The notes: generated from the sequence alone by a model not told the origin. 25,203 nt of DNA from an uncultured Verrucomicrobiales bacterium (GCA_946480965.1 CAMLMI010000023.1:1-25203); one strand, 5' to 3'; positions 8,088 through 16,478 are shown, counted from the stretch's first letter. Numbers and translations are program-made.

Positions 8088-8111
8088 CCCACAGCTCACG
8101 CTGTGGGCTAC
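8088..8111 (-). repeat. REP-like hairpin 2 (GTAG foot)
   Basis: A perfect 8-bp stem CCCACAGC/GCTGTGGG with loop TCAC, then CTAC, which is GTAG on the minus strand. The loop is the complement of the GTGA loop in hairpin 1. Confidence 0.7.
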
Positions 8112-8186
8112 GATCTACCGCTGCTCCGCAGCTCAAGTCTCGGCGAGATGTTCGATGCCGCCTTAGCCGGACTCAAGCAGTCCAGA

Positions 8187-8209
8187 GTAGGCCAGGCTTT
8201 CAGCCTGAC
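8187..8209 (+). repeat. REP-like hairpin 3 (GTAG foot)
   Basis: GTAG followed by a 6-bp stem CAGGCT/AGCCTG around TTC, with one extra outer GC pair after a mismatch. Confidence 0.65.
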
Positions 8210-8399
8210 CCGAGGGATGTGGAAAATCCGAATGCTTCCTCTTCGTCCGCAGGACGCACCAATCCGTGGTTCCAGCGAGACTTCGTGGACGGGCTGGAAG
8301 CGCTGTCCTACGGGGCCGCCAGCCTACTCGATCACACTGTCCACTGCATCGTTCCGGCTAAGCCAGATACCCTCAGCTTGTTCCTGTTGGTGTGGCCAC

Positions 8400-8423
8400 G
8401 CCCGGTCGGGGGACCGGGCCTAC
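8400..8423 (-). repeat. REP-like hairpin 4 (GTAG foot)
   Basis: A perfect 8-bp stem GCCCGGTC/GACCGGGC with a GGGG loop, followed by CTAC. It is the inverted partner of hairpin 5. Confidence 0.7.
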
Positions 8424-8456
8424 AGGGCGTTGGGCGACCAAGAACACGGGACGGCT

Positions 8457-8480
8457 GTAGGCCGGGTTCCCCAACCCGGC
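8457..8480 (+). repeat. REP-like hairpin 5 (GTAG foot)
   Basis: GTAG directly followed by a perfect 8-bp stem GCCGGGTT/AACCCGGC with a CCCC loop. Together with hairpin 4 it forms an inverted pair 33 bp apart, typical of a BIME. Confidence 0.7.
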
Positions 8481-8549
8481 GTTCGCTCTCCTTCCCGTAA
8501 AGCTGGGTAGTCCAGACAATCTCTTGGAGCGCGATCAGTAAATACCGGA

Positions 8550-9302
8550 TCAGTTCGCATCGGGTTCAGGGCTTGGAGTCATCGCCGCCGCCACCTCGGG
8601 GGCAATGATCTCCAGCGTCTGCATGATGACGCCTTTCAGAGGCGCGTCCGCCGTCGTGAAGGCGTTCGTCAAAGCCGGCATGATCACGGCCTTGTGGTTC
8701 GGATAATGGCGCAACGCTCCGGCCGCGAGCGCGTCGATGCCCAATTCCGCTTGGGCCGGTTCCAAGGCCCACAGGAAGTCTGGCAGACGCGCATTCTTCG
8801 CGGCTTCATCCATGACGTGAAGCAAGGCATCACCACTCACGGGATCGAAATAACACTCGAACGCGAGGTGGGCGAAGAAGGGTTCCCGCAAGCCAAGCGC
8901 GATGGAGGGCTCCGCTGGCAGCGCGTTGGTTCCCAATAAGCTCAAAGCAAACAGAAAATGAATCTGTCTCTCATAGTCGTCCGCGCGTGAAGGGATACGA
9001 CGAGCGATGGTCGCAGGAAGGTTGCGGTCAGCCCAAAGTTCAAGTTGGTAGCGGAGGCTTGCGCTGGCCGAACGCCGCCTTTCTAACGCATGTCCCAAGA
9101 AGCGGACTCCTTCCGGCCCGGAATTTCTCCAGAAAGGGATCTGTAGTTCCAACTCAACAGAAAGCTGCTCGGCCCATTCGCGGTCGGATTTCCCTCGGAA
9201 CATCAGATGCCGCTGCGGAGCGAGCAGCCAGGCAATCGCTCCGCCCAACAACAGGAGCACGCCGCCTCCGATGATCCACCCGCGCCTTTTCACGCGCGGC
9301 AT
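8550..9302 (-). CDS. Membrane-anchored protein, possible HEAT-like repeats
   Basis: A 250-residue protein that I do not recognise. The N-terminus has basic residues, then a single hydrophobic segment (about residues 9-28, WIIGGGVLLLLGGAIAWLLA), so it is probably anchored in the inner membrane with the rest outside the cytoplasm. It includes RKSD-like and REWAEQL segments followed by many amphipathic helices (for example residues 185-240 with GIDALAAGALRHYPNHKAVIMPALTNAF) that resemble HEAT-type helical repeats seen in verrucomicrobial paralogue families. There are no catalytic motifs. It is monocistronic, flanked by the REP cluster downstream and a 180-bp gap upstream. The function is unknown. 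Confidence 0.75.
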   Translation of the reverse strand: MPRVKRRGWIIGGGVLLLLGGAIAWLLAPQRHLMFRGKSDREWAEQLSVELELQIPFWRNSGPEGVRFLGHALERRRSASASLRYQLELWADRNLPATIARRIPSRADDYERQIHFLFALSLLGTNALPAEPSIALGLREPFFAHLAFECYFDPVSGDALLHVMDEAAKNARLPDFLWALEPAQAELGIDALAAGALRHYPNHKAVIMPALTNAFTTADAPLKGVIMQTLEIIAPEVAAAMTPSPEPDAN

Positions 9303-9485
9303 CTTGCCGGGCGGCGGGTCGGGCGCAATCCTCCGGGCGAATCGCCTCCCCTCCGCCCGGCCGCGACCGCCAAATCCGATGCATCAACCGCAAGGCGGGT
9401 GTGGCCGGGCCCGGGGATTGGATGTCGATTTGGTTCCAGCGAAAAACACAAACCCCGACCGCCGGTTGTCCGGCACCCCAAGAAC

Positions 9486-10049
9486 ATGAAAGTCAAACCC
9501 TCCCCGAAACGCGGCAAAGTCGTCATGGAAGTCGGCCGCTCCGACGCCCCGATCCTCGCCCGGGCCGCCGCGGCGCCGCTGGCCATGGACCGGGTGCTCG
9601 TGCCCGTGGATTTCTCCGAAAGCTCGGAGCGCGCCGTCGAGCGCGCGACCGCCTTCGCCAAGGTGTGCGGCGGCTCGGTCATCCTGCTGCACGTGGTGGA
9701 GATCAGCTATTCCTACGCGGATGTCGCGGTCTTCGACCAGGCGGCGCTGGAGCGCGATCTCATGACGGGCGCGGAACAGCGGCTGGCCAAGATGGTCGAG
9801 GCCTGCGAGGCCGAAGGCGTCCAGGCCAAGTTCCTCGTCCGCTCCGGCCGTTCCGCGCGGGTCATCGCCGACGTGGCGGCGGAGGAGAAGGCCGACCTGA
9901 TCGTCATCTCCACCCACGGCTACACCGGCCTCAAGCACGTGCTGCTGGGCAGCACCGCCGAGAACGTCGTGCGCTACGCCCCGTGCCCCGTGCTGGTGCT
10001 GCGCCGCCCGGAGGCCGCGAAGAAAGCGGCCCCGGCGAAAAAGGGCTGA
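9486..10049 (+). CDS. Universal stress protein (UspA family)
   Basis: A 187-residue protein with a single Usp domain. MDRVLVPVDFSESSERAVERATAFA (about residues 34-58) is the N-terminal Usp beta strand and helix. VISTHGYTGLKHVLLGSTAENVVRYAPCPVLVLR near residues 139-172 is the ATP-binding signature, in which the first Gly of the G-x2-G-x9-G(S/T) motif is Ser (STHG), a common variant. An N-terminal extension of about 33 residues rich in Lys, Arg and Ala precedes the domain, and a Lys/Ala tail follows it. The ATG at 9486 was chosen because upstream codons are not Usp-like. It lies 7 bp upstream of a radical SAM gene and is probably its operon partner. The precise role is unknown; the family supports survival under stress or starvation. 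Confidence 0.92.
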   Translation: MKVKPSPKRGKVVMEVGRSDAPILARAAAAPLAMDRVLVPVDFSESSERAVERATAFAKVCGGSVILLHVVEISYSYADVAVFDQAALERDLMTGAEQRLAKMVEACEAEGVQAKFLVRSGRSARVIADVAAEEKADLIVISTHGYTGLKHVLLGSTAENVVRYAPCPVLVLRRPEAAKKAAPAKKG

Positions 10050-10056
10050 TCCTCCC

Positions 10057-10953
10057 ATGACGACGTTCCTCGAAAAACGTCCGCCGTCCGCCGCCGCCGT
10101 CCCCGGTGGCGCGCCCTGCACCTCCGGCGGTTGTCTGCGGAACTTTTTCGAGAACCGGTTCGTCTATGTGCTCGTCTCGCCGCGCGCCCGGGGACTGTCC
10201 GTCGGGCTGGACCTGACCCCGGACGCGCGCTGCAACTTCGCCTGCACCTACTGCGAGGTGGACCGCGAACGCCCGCGCTCCACCGGCCCGCTCGACCTCG
10301 ACGTGTTGTCCGACGAGCTGGGCGCGATGCTCGATCTCATCCGCGGCGGCGAGCTGCCCCGGCGCGCGCCGTTCGACACCGTGCCCGCCTCCCTGCTGGA
10401 GCTGCGCCACGTGGCCATCAGCGGCGATGGCGAACCCACCCTCTGCGAACACTTCGCCGAGGCCGTGGCCGCCGCCGTGCACGTCCGCGCGCGGCGGTCC
10501 GACGGCTTCTTCAAGCTCGTGGTCCTCACCAACGGCTCGCGCCTCGACCGGCCCGAGATCGTGCGCGGGCTCGACCTTCTCACCTCCCGCGACGAAGTCT
10601 GGGTCAAGCTCGACGCCGGCACCCAGCCGCACATGGACCGGATCAACCATCCCGAGACTTCGCTCGAAGCCGTCCTCGCCAACACCCTCCACCTCGCCCG
10701 CCGCCGCCCCGTCGTCATCCAGAGCCTCTTCCCGGCCATCGGCGGCCACGGCCCGTCGCCCGACGAAATCCTCGCCCTCGCCGAGGCGCTCCTGAAACTC
10801 CGCGAAGCCGGCGCGCAGATCGCCTCCGTGCAGGTCTATTCCGCCACCCGGCCCACGAACAATCCCGCCATCGGCCACCTGCCGCTCCAGACCCTTTCGC
10901 AGATCGCCCGGACCCTACGCCAGGTCTCGGGGCTGAAGGCCGAGGTTTTCTGA
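10057..10953 (+). CDS. Radical SAM protein (COG0731-like)
   Basis: A 298-residue radical SAM enzyme. The cluster-binding motif is CNFACTYC (C59, C63, C66), and HVAISGDGEPTL (about residues 118-129) is the strand-2 motif typical of COG0731-type Fe-S oxidoreductases. A further VVLTNGSRLDRPEI segment matches the barrel strand that follows. VDRERPR just after the cluster is also characteristic of this group. The reaction is unknown; relatives include enzymes acting on tRNA or on partner proteins. An N-terminal region carries two extra Cys (C21, C26) that might bind another metal. It sits between usp and a cNMP-binding protein gene with short spacings, implying an operon of three genes. Confidence 0.88.
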   Translation: MTTFLEKRPPSAAAVPGGAPCTSGGCLRNFFENRFVYVLVSPRARGLSVGLDLTPDARCNFACTYCEVDRERPRSTGPLDLDVLSDELGAMLDLIRGGELPRRAPFDTVPASLLELRHVAISGDGEPTLCEHFAEAVAAAVHVRARRSDGFFKLVVLTNGSRLDRPEIVRGLDLLTSRDEVWVKLDAGTQPHMDRINHPETSLEAVLANTLHLARRRPVVIQSLFPAIGGHGPSPDEILALAEALLKLREAGAQIASVQVYSATRPTNNPAIGHLPLQTLSQIARTLRQVSGLKAEVF

Positions 10954-10988
10954 ATGCAAACATCCACCGGCGAAGCATCCTCGCAGCC

Positions 10989-11471
10989 ATGAGCACCCCG
11001 AACACCTCAGCCGCTCCCTCCGATCTCCGCCCGCTCCTCGCCGCCCAGCCATTGCTCCGCGACCTGCCCGCCCCGCTGATGGACAAGCTCGTGGCCTGCG
11101 CGATGAAGGCCTCCTTCGCCGCCGGCGAAACCATCTTCCGCGAAGGCGACCCGGCCAACCGCTTCTACCTCGTCCTCTCCGGCCGGGTGGAGCTGTCGTC
11201 GTCGAATGCCGAGGGCCGGGAAGTCGTGGTCCAGACCATCGGCGCGGGCGACGTGCTCGGCTGGTCCTGGCTCTTCCCGCCCTACTACTGGAACTTCGAC
11301 GCCCGCGCCGTGGAGCCGGTCGAGGCGGTGTTCTTCTACGGCACCCGGTTGCGCGAGGAATGCGAGACCAACCACGACCTCGGCTACGAGCTGCTCAAGC
11401 GCATGAGCACCGTCATCATCCACCGCCTCCAATCCGCCCGCCGCCAACTGCTGAAACTGAGCCGGGGCTGA
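10989..11471 (+). CDS. Cyclic nucleotide-binding domain protein without HTH
   Basis: A 160-residue protein made of one cNMP-binding (CRP/FNR-like) domain: AGETIFREGDPANRFYLVLSGRVELSS is the family beta-roll, and IGAGDVLGWSWLFPPYYWNFDARAVEPVEAVFF the following strands, where a phosphate-binding cassette would lie. A short C-terminal helix (MSTVIIHRLQSARRQLL) resembles the CRP dimerisation helix, but the DNA-binding HTH is absent because the protein ends there. It is therefore unlikely to be a classical regulator and may be a ligand sensor for a partner. It is separated from the radical SAM gene by 35 bp and is probably co-transcribed with usp and that gene. Confidence 0.9.
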   Translation: MSTPNTSAAPSDLRPLLAAQPLLRDLPAPLMDKLVACAMKASFAAGETIFREGDPANRFYLVLSGRVELSSSNAEGREVVVQTIGAGDVLGWSWLFPPYYWNFDARAVEPVEAVFFYGTRLREECETNHDLGYELLKRMSTVIIHRLQSARRQLLKLSRG

Positions 11472-11531
11472 GGACGCGATCAGGGACCAAAAGACAGCGC
11501 AGCGGCTCCCGCCAAGCCCGGGTCGCGCTGG

Positions 11532-12854
<1,323 letters not shown>

Positions 12855-12956
12855 GGACGGATTCGAGTGTGGGCGGTTCGTGACGACGGGTCAGCATTGG
12901 TTTCTCGGACCAAGGCAGATCGTGGAAGCAGCGTGTCGGAGTGCATGAGACCGGAC

Positions 12957-12972
12957 CTTGATCCAGATCAAG
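12957..12972. promoter_or_regulatory. FNR/DNR-type binding box
   Basis: CTTGAT-CCAG-ATCAAG contains the exact FNR consensus TTGAT-N4-ATCAA (12958-12971). It lies between the CxxCH protein gene (minus) and the radical SAM/SPASM gene (plus). Its centre is 41.5 bp before the ATG at 13006, the class II activator distance if transcription begins at the start codon. No CRP/FNR-type regulator with an HTH is seen in the window. Confidence 0.7.
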
Positions 12973-13005
12973 GCCGGGAGCCTTCGGGACACCGATCCTC
13001 TGGGC

Positions 13006-14064
13006 ATGAAGCCGTCCTTCGACTTCGCGGAACGTCCGTTCATCGTCATCTGGGAAACCACGCAGGCGTGCGCCTTGGCCTGTCGGCATTGCCGGGCATC
13101 GGCCCAGTCCTCGCGGCATCCGCTGGAGCTGAACACGCCGGAAGCCTTCCGGCTCATCGACCAAGTGGTGCGCTGTCGGCCGGGGCTCTTCATCCTGACG
13201 GGCGGCGATCCGGTGCGGCGGCCGGACTTGAAGGAGCTGATTGGCTACGCGACGGATCGCGGTCTGCGCGTGGGCCTGAGCCCGAGCGCGACGCCGGAGT
13301 TTGTGCGGCAGGATCTGGCGGAGCTGAAGCGGCTCGGTGTGGCGCGGATTTCACTGAGCCTCGACGGCGCTTCGCGTGAAAGCCACGACACGTTTCGCGG
13401 CGTGCCCGGCACGTGGGAGCTGACGATGCAGGCCATCGCCAACGCCCGCGCCGCGAACCTGGAGGTGCAGATCAACACCACCTTCACGCGGCAGAACCTG
13501 GGAGAGTTCGACGCCTTCGTCGCCTTGCTGGCGGAGCTGCGGCCGGTGCTGTGGAGCGTCTTCCAGCTCGTGCCGACGGGCCGTGGAAAGACGGACGATC
13601 TGCTCACGGCCGAAGAAATGGAGACGCTCTTCCTCCGGCTCCAGCGCCATTCCGAGACCGCGCCCTACGACATCAAGACCACCGAGGGCCACCACTACCG
13701 CCGCGTGGTGCTCCAGCAGACACGCGACAAGAGCCGGCTCCAGATCCGCGCGCCCATCGGCGTGAACGACGGCAAGGGCTTCGTCTTCGTCTCGCACCTG
13801 GGCGAGATCTACCCGAGCGGCTTCCTGCCGATCCGCGCGGGCAACGTGCGTCGCGACGAACTGGGCGAGGTGTATCGGGAGCATCCGCTCTTCCGCCAAC
13901 TGCGCGATCCGCACCAGCTCAAGGGCAAGTGTGCACGGTGCGAGTTCCGCACGATCTGCGGCGGCTCGCGGGCGCGGGCCTACGCGATGACGGGCGACTA
14001 TCTGGCGGAGGAGCCGCTGTGCGCGTATCAGCCGATGGGGGCCGGGGCGATGGCGAACCGCTGA
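13006..14064 (+). CDS. Radical SAM/SPASM domain protein (TIGR04053-like)
   Basis: A 352-residue radical SAM enzyme with a C-terminal SPASM-type region. The start MKPSFDFAERPFIVIWETTQACALACRHCRA carries the CxxxCxxC cluster ligands (C22, C26, C29). GGDPVRRPDLKELI and SLDGASRESHDTFRG are the usual barrel motifs; LVPTGRGKTDDLL resembles TIGR04053 members. The C-terminal Cys-rich part has KCARCEFRTICGGSRARAYAMTGD, then a further Cys (SPASM/Twitch auxiliary cluster). Relatives of this type include haem-biosynthesis enzymes such as AhbD/NirJ-like proteins and peptide-modifying enzymes; this one's substrate is not known. A TTG at 12958 in the same frame is not used here as the start, because it coincides with the FNR box. 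An anaerobic or nitrogen-oxide response is likely from that box. Confidence 0.9.
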   Translation: MKPSFDFAERPFIVIWETTQACALACRHCRASAQSSRHPLELNTPEAFRLIDQVVRCRPGLFILTGGDPVRRPDLKELIGYATDRGLRVGLSPSATPEFVRQDLAELKRLGVARISLSLDGASRESHDTFRGVPGTWELTMQAIANARAANLEVQINTTFTRQNLGEFDAFVALLAELRPVLWSVFQLVPTGRGKTDDLLTAEEMETLFLRLQRHSETAPYDIKTTEGHHYRRVVLQQTRDKSRLQIRAPIGVNDGKGFVFVSHLGEIYPSGFLPIRAGNVRRDELGEVYREHPLFRQLRDPHQLKGKCARCEFRTICGGSRARAYAMTGDYLAEEPLCAYQPMGAGAMANR

Positions 14065-14071
14065 GCGGCGT

Positions 14072-15055
14072 TCACGGCATCTGCGCCGTCAATGCCTCCA
14101 GGGCTTCGTCCAGCACCGGGAGGGCCGGGCACGGCAGCAACCGGATGCCCAGCGCGTCGCACAGTGGTTGCAGCGCCGCTTGTCCGGGCGCGATGCCGCC
14201 CGGTTGCACGTCCAGCCCGAGGATCATTCCTTGCCCGCATTCGACGAGCATCCCGTAGCGGCCGAAGCAGGGGCGTCCCTGCTCGAGAATGGCTCCGCCC
14301 GACACCAGCATACAGTCGTATTCGCAGACCAGGCCCGGTGGCCGCTCCAGCTTGCGCAACGGCTCCAGCGCGGCCTCTGTCGCTTGGAACGGCTCGAAGC
14401 CCTCGACTGGCAGCGGCAGCAGTGGACGCCAATCCAGATCCGCCGAGGTCAACGGACGGTCCGGCAACGTGGCGGGCAGAAAGGGGATCTCCGTCGGCTC
14501 GCGCTGGTCGAAGAGCGTCGGCTCTTGCTCGAACAGGCGAAAGAACGCGGACAAACGCGGCAGATCGGCGAGGAACTGGTCGGCTTCGGCCTGGGTGAGG
14601 TGCCACGGCAGCCAACCGGGTTCGGAAGAGCGGAACTGCGGCCAGACGGGCCCCTTGCCGACGGGCTTGAACCCGGCCGCCTTCAGCAGCGCGAGATCCT
14701 CCTTCGACAGCTCGCGTTTGACCACGAACTCCAGCTTCACGCAGTCCATGCCCTCTACGGTGTTGATGTCCTCCGGATCGGAACCGTCGCCCAGCATGTT
14801 GAGGATCCAGCGCAGGCCGTTGCGACGATAGACCACGGCGGCGAAGACCTCGCCCGCGTTGCCCAGCACCTGGCCGATCCGCGTCTCGCCGGTGGCTGGA
14901 TCGACCAGGCCTACCACGTCGCTGTCGTAGGCGAACTCCCACGGTTCCAGCGCGGCGAAATCGGCGGCGGCGTCGAGCAGGGCGCGCCAGGTTTCGGGCG
15001 AGACGGGAGGCGGCGGGGCGGGTTTGGGCATGGCGGGAGATGTGAATCTCTTCAT
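14072..15055 (-). CDS. DUF7309/DUF6930-like protein
   Basis: A protein of about 327 residues that I place by its pattern as a two-domain DUF7309/DUF6930-type protein. The N-terminal part has a WRALLDAAADFAALEPWEFAYDSDVVGLVDPATGETRIGQVLGNAGEVFAAVVYRR-like profile: the PWE..YDSD.VG..DP.TGE..Y..VLG..GE pattern. The C-terminal part contains GLVCEYDCMLVSGGAILEQGRPCFGRYGMLVECGQGMILGLDVQP, typical of the DUF6930 half. Function is unknown and no catalytic residues are obvious. The start is uncertain: ATG at 15055 or the second ATG at 15031 (MPKPAPPPP), neither with a Shine-Dalgarno sequence. It converges with the radical SAM/SPASM gene with a 7-bp gap, and its 5' end faces a REP element and the RAYT gene. 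Confidence 0.75.
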   Translation of the reverse strand: MKRFTSPAMPKPAPPPPVSPETWRALLDAAADFAALEPWEFAYDSDVVGLVDPATGETRIGQVLGNAGEVFAAVVYRRNGLRWILNMLGDGSDPEDINTVEGMDCVKLEFVVKRELSKEDLALLKAAGFKPVGKGPVWPQFRSSEPGWLPWHLTQAEADQFLADLPRLSAFFRLFEQEPTLFDQREPTEIPFLPATLPDRPLTSADLDWRPLLPLPVEGFEPFQATEAALEPLRKLERPPGLVCEYDCMLVSGGAILEQGRPCFGRYGMLVECGQGMILGLDVQPGGIAPGQAALQPLCDALGIRLLPCPALPVLDEALEALTAQMP

Positions 15056-15085
15056 GGGAAAATTCCAAGCGGGGCTTTCGAGCCC

Positions 15086-15144
15086 CGGAGCGCGGAGCAT
15101 CGCTCCGCCGGGGCGTCCTCCGTTCCGGAAACGAAATCCCGCGG
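15086..15144 (+). repeat. REP element and flanking repeat, left copy
   Basis: About 59 bp nearly identical to 15967-16026, located upstream of the RAYT gene. The core is GGAG plus a 7-bp stem GCGGAGC-ATC-GCTCCGC, the REP design with a GGAG foot. A conserved tail of about 30 bp with CGTCCTCCGT and CCGGAAACGAAA follows. A GGGGCT-TTCG-AGCCCC hairpin abuts it at 15071-15086. Confidence 0.8.
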
Positions 15145-15240
15145 GTGCGTGCGGGTGGCGGAAGTCTGCTGGGTCGTCGGCCGAAAGATTGCTTGGACCG
15201 AAGGCATCGCTATATCTGGGGACGAATTCCCCCGCATCGC

Positions 15241-15966
15241 ATGGACCTTCCGCCCGATTCCAAACGCGCCCATCTCCGGCGGTTCGTCTCCGGGAAACGC
15301 CGGTGGAGCGAGCCCTTGTCGGCACAGGCTGCCGCCGATGGATTCAAGGGCTGGCACGAGCGCGGTTATCTGCCGCATTGCGACAAGCCGGGGCTGGTGC
15401 AGTTCGTGACGTTTCGCCTGTCGGATTCCCTGCCGGAGGCGCGGCGCGGGGAGTGGGAGCATTTGTTGAGGATCGACTCGCGGAGCGATGCTCCGCGCTC
15501 CGCAGCGTCGGAAGATGCCCAGCGGGAGCGACGGGTGAAGCTGGAGGAATTCCTGGACCGGGGACTCGGCGAATGCCTTCTGCGGGAGCCGTGGATCGGG
15601 GCGCTTGCCGAGACGGCTTTGCTCCACCATCACGGCGAGCGTTTCCGGATGATCGCCTGGGTGGTCATGCCGAACCATGTCCATGCGTTGATCGAGGTCG
15701 GAACCATGCCGCTCTCGAAGATCGTGCAGAACTGGAAGTCCTTCGTGGCCGTGGCAGCCAACAGGCGGCTCGGCCGCAACGGACGATTCTGGCAGCCGGA
15801 CTATTGGGACCGGTTCATGCGGAACGAGGAGCAACGCAGCAAAGCCATCCGCTACATCGAGAACAACCCGGTGAAGGCGAAGCTTTGTCGTGTCCCCGAA
15901 GAGTGGCCGTTCAGCAGCGCGCGTTTTCGAAATCCAAAGACCTTGGAGCTGCATGTGCCGAAATGA
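15241..15966 (+). CDS. REP-associated tyrosine transposase (RAYT)
   Basis: A 241-residue Y1-type HUH endonuclease of the IS200-like RAYT group, which cleaves and rejoins REP hairpin DNA. GWHERGYLPHCDKPGLVQFVTFRLSDSLPE is the family's N-terminal signature. MIAWVVMPNHVHALIEV carries the HUH pair. GRFWQPDYWDRFMRNEEQRSKAIRYIENNPVKAKL holds the probable catalytic Tyr region and the YIENNPVKA motif. No inverted repeats of a full insertion sequence are visible; instead REP sequences flank the gene. The coding sequence itself contains an inverted copy of the REP core (15481-15502), producing the extra residues SRSDAPRSA, so a REP seems to have inserted in frame. The ATG at 15241 is chosen as start; the frame remains open upstream to about 15145. 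Confidence 0.9.
   Translation: MDLPPDSKRAHLRRFVSGKRRWSEPLSAQAAADGFKGWHERGYLPHCDKPGLVQFVTFRLSDSLPEARRGEWEHLLRIDSRSDAPRSAASEDAQRERRVKLEEFLDRGLGECLLREPWIGALAETALLHHHGERFRMIAWVVMPNHVHALIEVGTMPLSKIVQNWKSFVAVAANRRLGRNGRFWQPDYWDRFMRNEEQRSKAIRYIENNPVKAKLCRVPEEWPFSSARFRNPKTLELHVPK
15481..15502 (-). repeat. REP core inside the RAYT gene
   Basis: The 22-bp sequence is the exact reverse complement of the REP cores at 15086 and 15967. It is read in frame, adding RSDAPRSA to the transposase between the VTF-containing and HUH-containing parts. Confidence 0.85.
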
Positions 15967-16026
15967 CGGAGCGCGGAGCATCGCTCCGCCGGGACGTCCT
16001 CCGTGCCGGAAACGAAAACCCCGCGC
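15967..16026 (+). repeat. REP element and flanking repeat, right copy
   Basis: A direct repeat of 15086-15144, starting right after the RAYT stop codon. Differences are few (one G/A, one T/G and a small change near the 3' end). Its right end supplies part of the terminator for the thrS operon. Confidence 0.8.
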
Positions 16027-16048
16027 GGAGGGCGAGTCCGTGCGGGGT
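16010..16048 (-). terminator. Intrinsic terminator of the thrS-toxin-antitoxin unit
   Basis: On the minus strand, a 12-bp stem (16037-16048 with 16018-16029, one G-T pair) with a 7-base loop is followed by TTTTCGTTT. It lies downstream of the antitoxin gene and the displaced thrS 3' end and would end that transcription unit. Confidence 0.75.
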
Positions 16049-16073
16049 GGAGGTGGTCTGTCCGGCGGTCGGG

Positions 16074-16095
16074 CGGAGCGATGCTCCGGGCTCCG
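16074..16095 (-). repeat. Degenerate REP core, inverted
   Basis: It matches the reverse complement of the REP core at 15086 with one substitution (21 of 22). Together with the copies at 15086, 15481 and 15967 this gives four REP units in alternating orientation around the RAYT gene. Confidence 0.75.
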
Positions 16096-16101
16096 GTGGG
16101 C

Positions 16102-16216
16102 TTACGCCCGCCGCTCCCGGATCGCGGCGAGGATCTCGTCCACGGCTTCCGAGCAGGGTTTGACGCCGACGTTGCCCTTGCCGTGGAGGCGGACGGCGAC
16201 GGAGTCGTTCTCCAGT
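16102..16216 (-). pseudogene. thrS: Displaced duplicate of the thrS 3' end
   Basis: Bases 16106-16216 match 16900-17010 (the end of thrS) at 109 of 111 positions. Both differences are synonymous (AAG/AAA and GTC/GTT). The fragment reads through the last 37 codons of thrS in frame and ends ERRA-TAA, whereas the intact gene ends ERRA-TGA. It lacks a start and any upstream thrS sequence: at 16217 it abuts the spacer next to the antitoxin gene. It is a remnant, possibly the original 3' end of thrS displaced when the toxin-antitoxin pair entered. Confidence 0.9.
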
Positions 16217-16241
16217 CGGGGAACCTGCGCGGGATGATCCA

Positions 16242-16478
16242 TCACCGCTCATCCCCCGGCATCGGCGGGGCATCCGGCGAACCTTCGAGGAACGCGATGA
16301 AATCCTCCCGCTTGGCGTCGCGGGCGCGTTCGCGCAGGTGCGCCACGGTCAGCATCGCGCTCAGCTTTTCGGCGGCGGCCGAGGACATCAGTTGATCGAC
16401 CGTCACGCCTTCCCGCTCTGCGCACTCGCGCAGTTGGCGGGCGACACCGTCGGGCAGTTGGATGGTGAGCGTGCTCAT
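16242..16478 (-). CDS. RHH-type antitoxin, partner of the PIN toxin
   Basis: A 78-residue protein. MSTLTIQLPDGVARQLRECAEREGVTVDQLMSSAAAEKLS is a ribbon-helix-helix pattern: a beta strand TLTIQLP, then two helices, as in CopG/RHH antitoxins that bind operator DNA. The C-terminal tail (about residues 50-78, acidic and Pro-rich) would bind and inhibit the toxin. The start ATG at 16478 overlaps the toxin stop in an ATGA arrangement, giving tight coupling. The order toxin-antitoxin is the reverse of the usual one. The frame continues upstream through the toxin gene, which is a shadow. I infer that it neutralises the PIN RNase; the pairing rests on adjacency and fold. Confidence 0.85.
   Translation of the reverse strand: MSTLTIQLPDGVARQLRECAEREGVTVDQLMSSAAAEKLSAMLTVAHLRERARDAKREDFIAFLEGSPDAPPMPGDER

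Larger units (their letters stand above)
7902..8549. repeat. Gene-free cluster of REP-like hairpins
   Basis: About 650 bp without a credible gene, packed with short hairpins. Five carry a foot of GTAG or CTAC (one has TTAG), the hallmark of REP elements. They occur in both orientations, as in bacterial interspersed mosaic elements. Three more are followed or preceded by a shared G(G/A)CAGAA sequence. The individual units are listed separately. Such arrays are mobilised by RAYT transposases, and one RAYT is present 7 kb away. Confidence 0.7.

Noticed and set aside
7902..8549. CRISPR array in the hairpin-rich gap
   Set aside because: The hairpins differ in sequence, the spacing is irregular and no constant repeat with unique spacers or cas genes is present.
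12958..13005. TTG at 12958 as start of the radical SAM/SPASM gene
   Set aside because: It lies inside the FNR box, and the added residues MIQIKAGSLRDTDPLG are not family-like. The ATG at 13006 fits.
15071..15086. GGGGCT-TTCG-AGCCCC hairpin as a terminator
   Set aside because: No T-tract follows on either strand and it directly abuts the REP element, so it was treated as part of the repeat.
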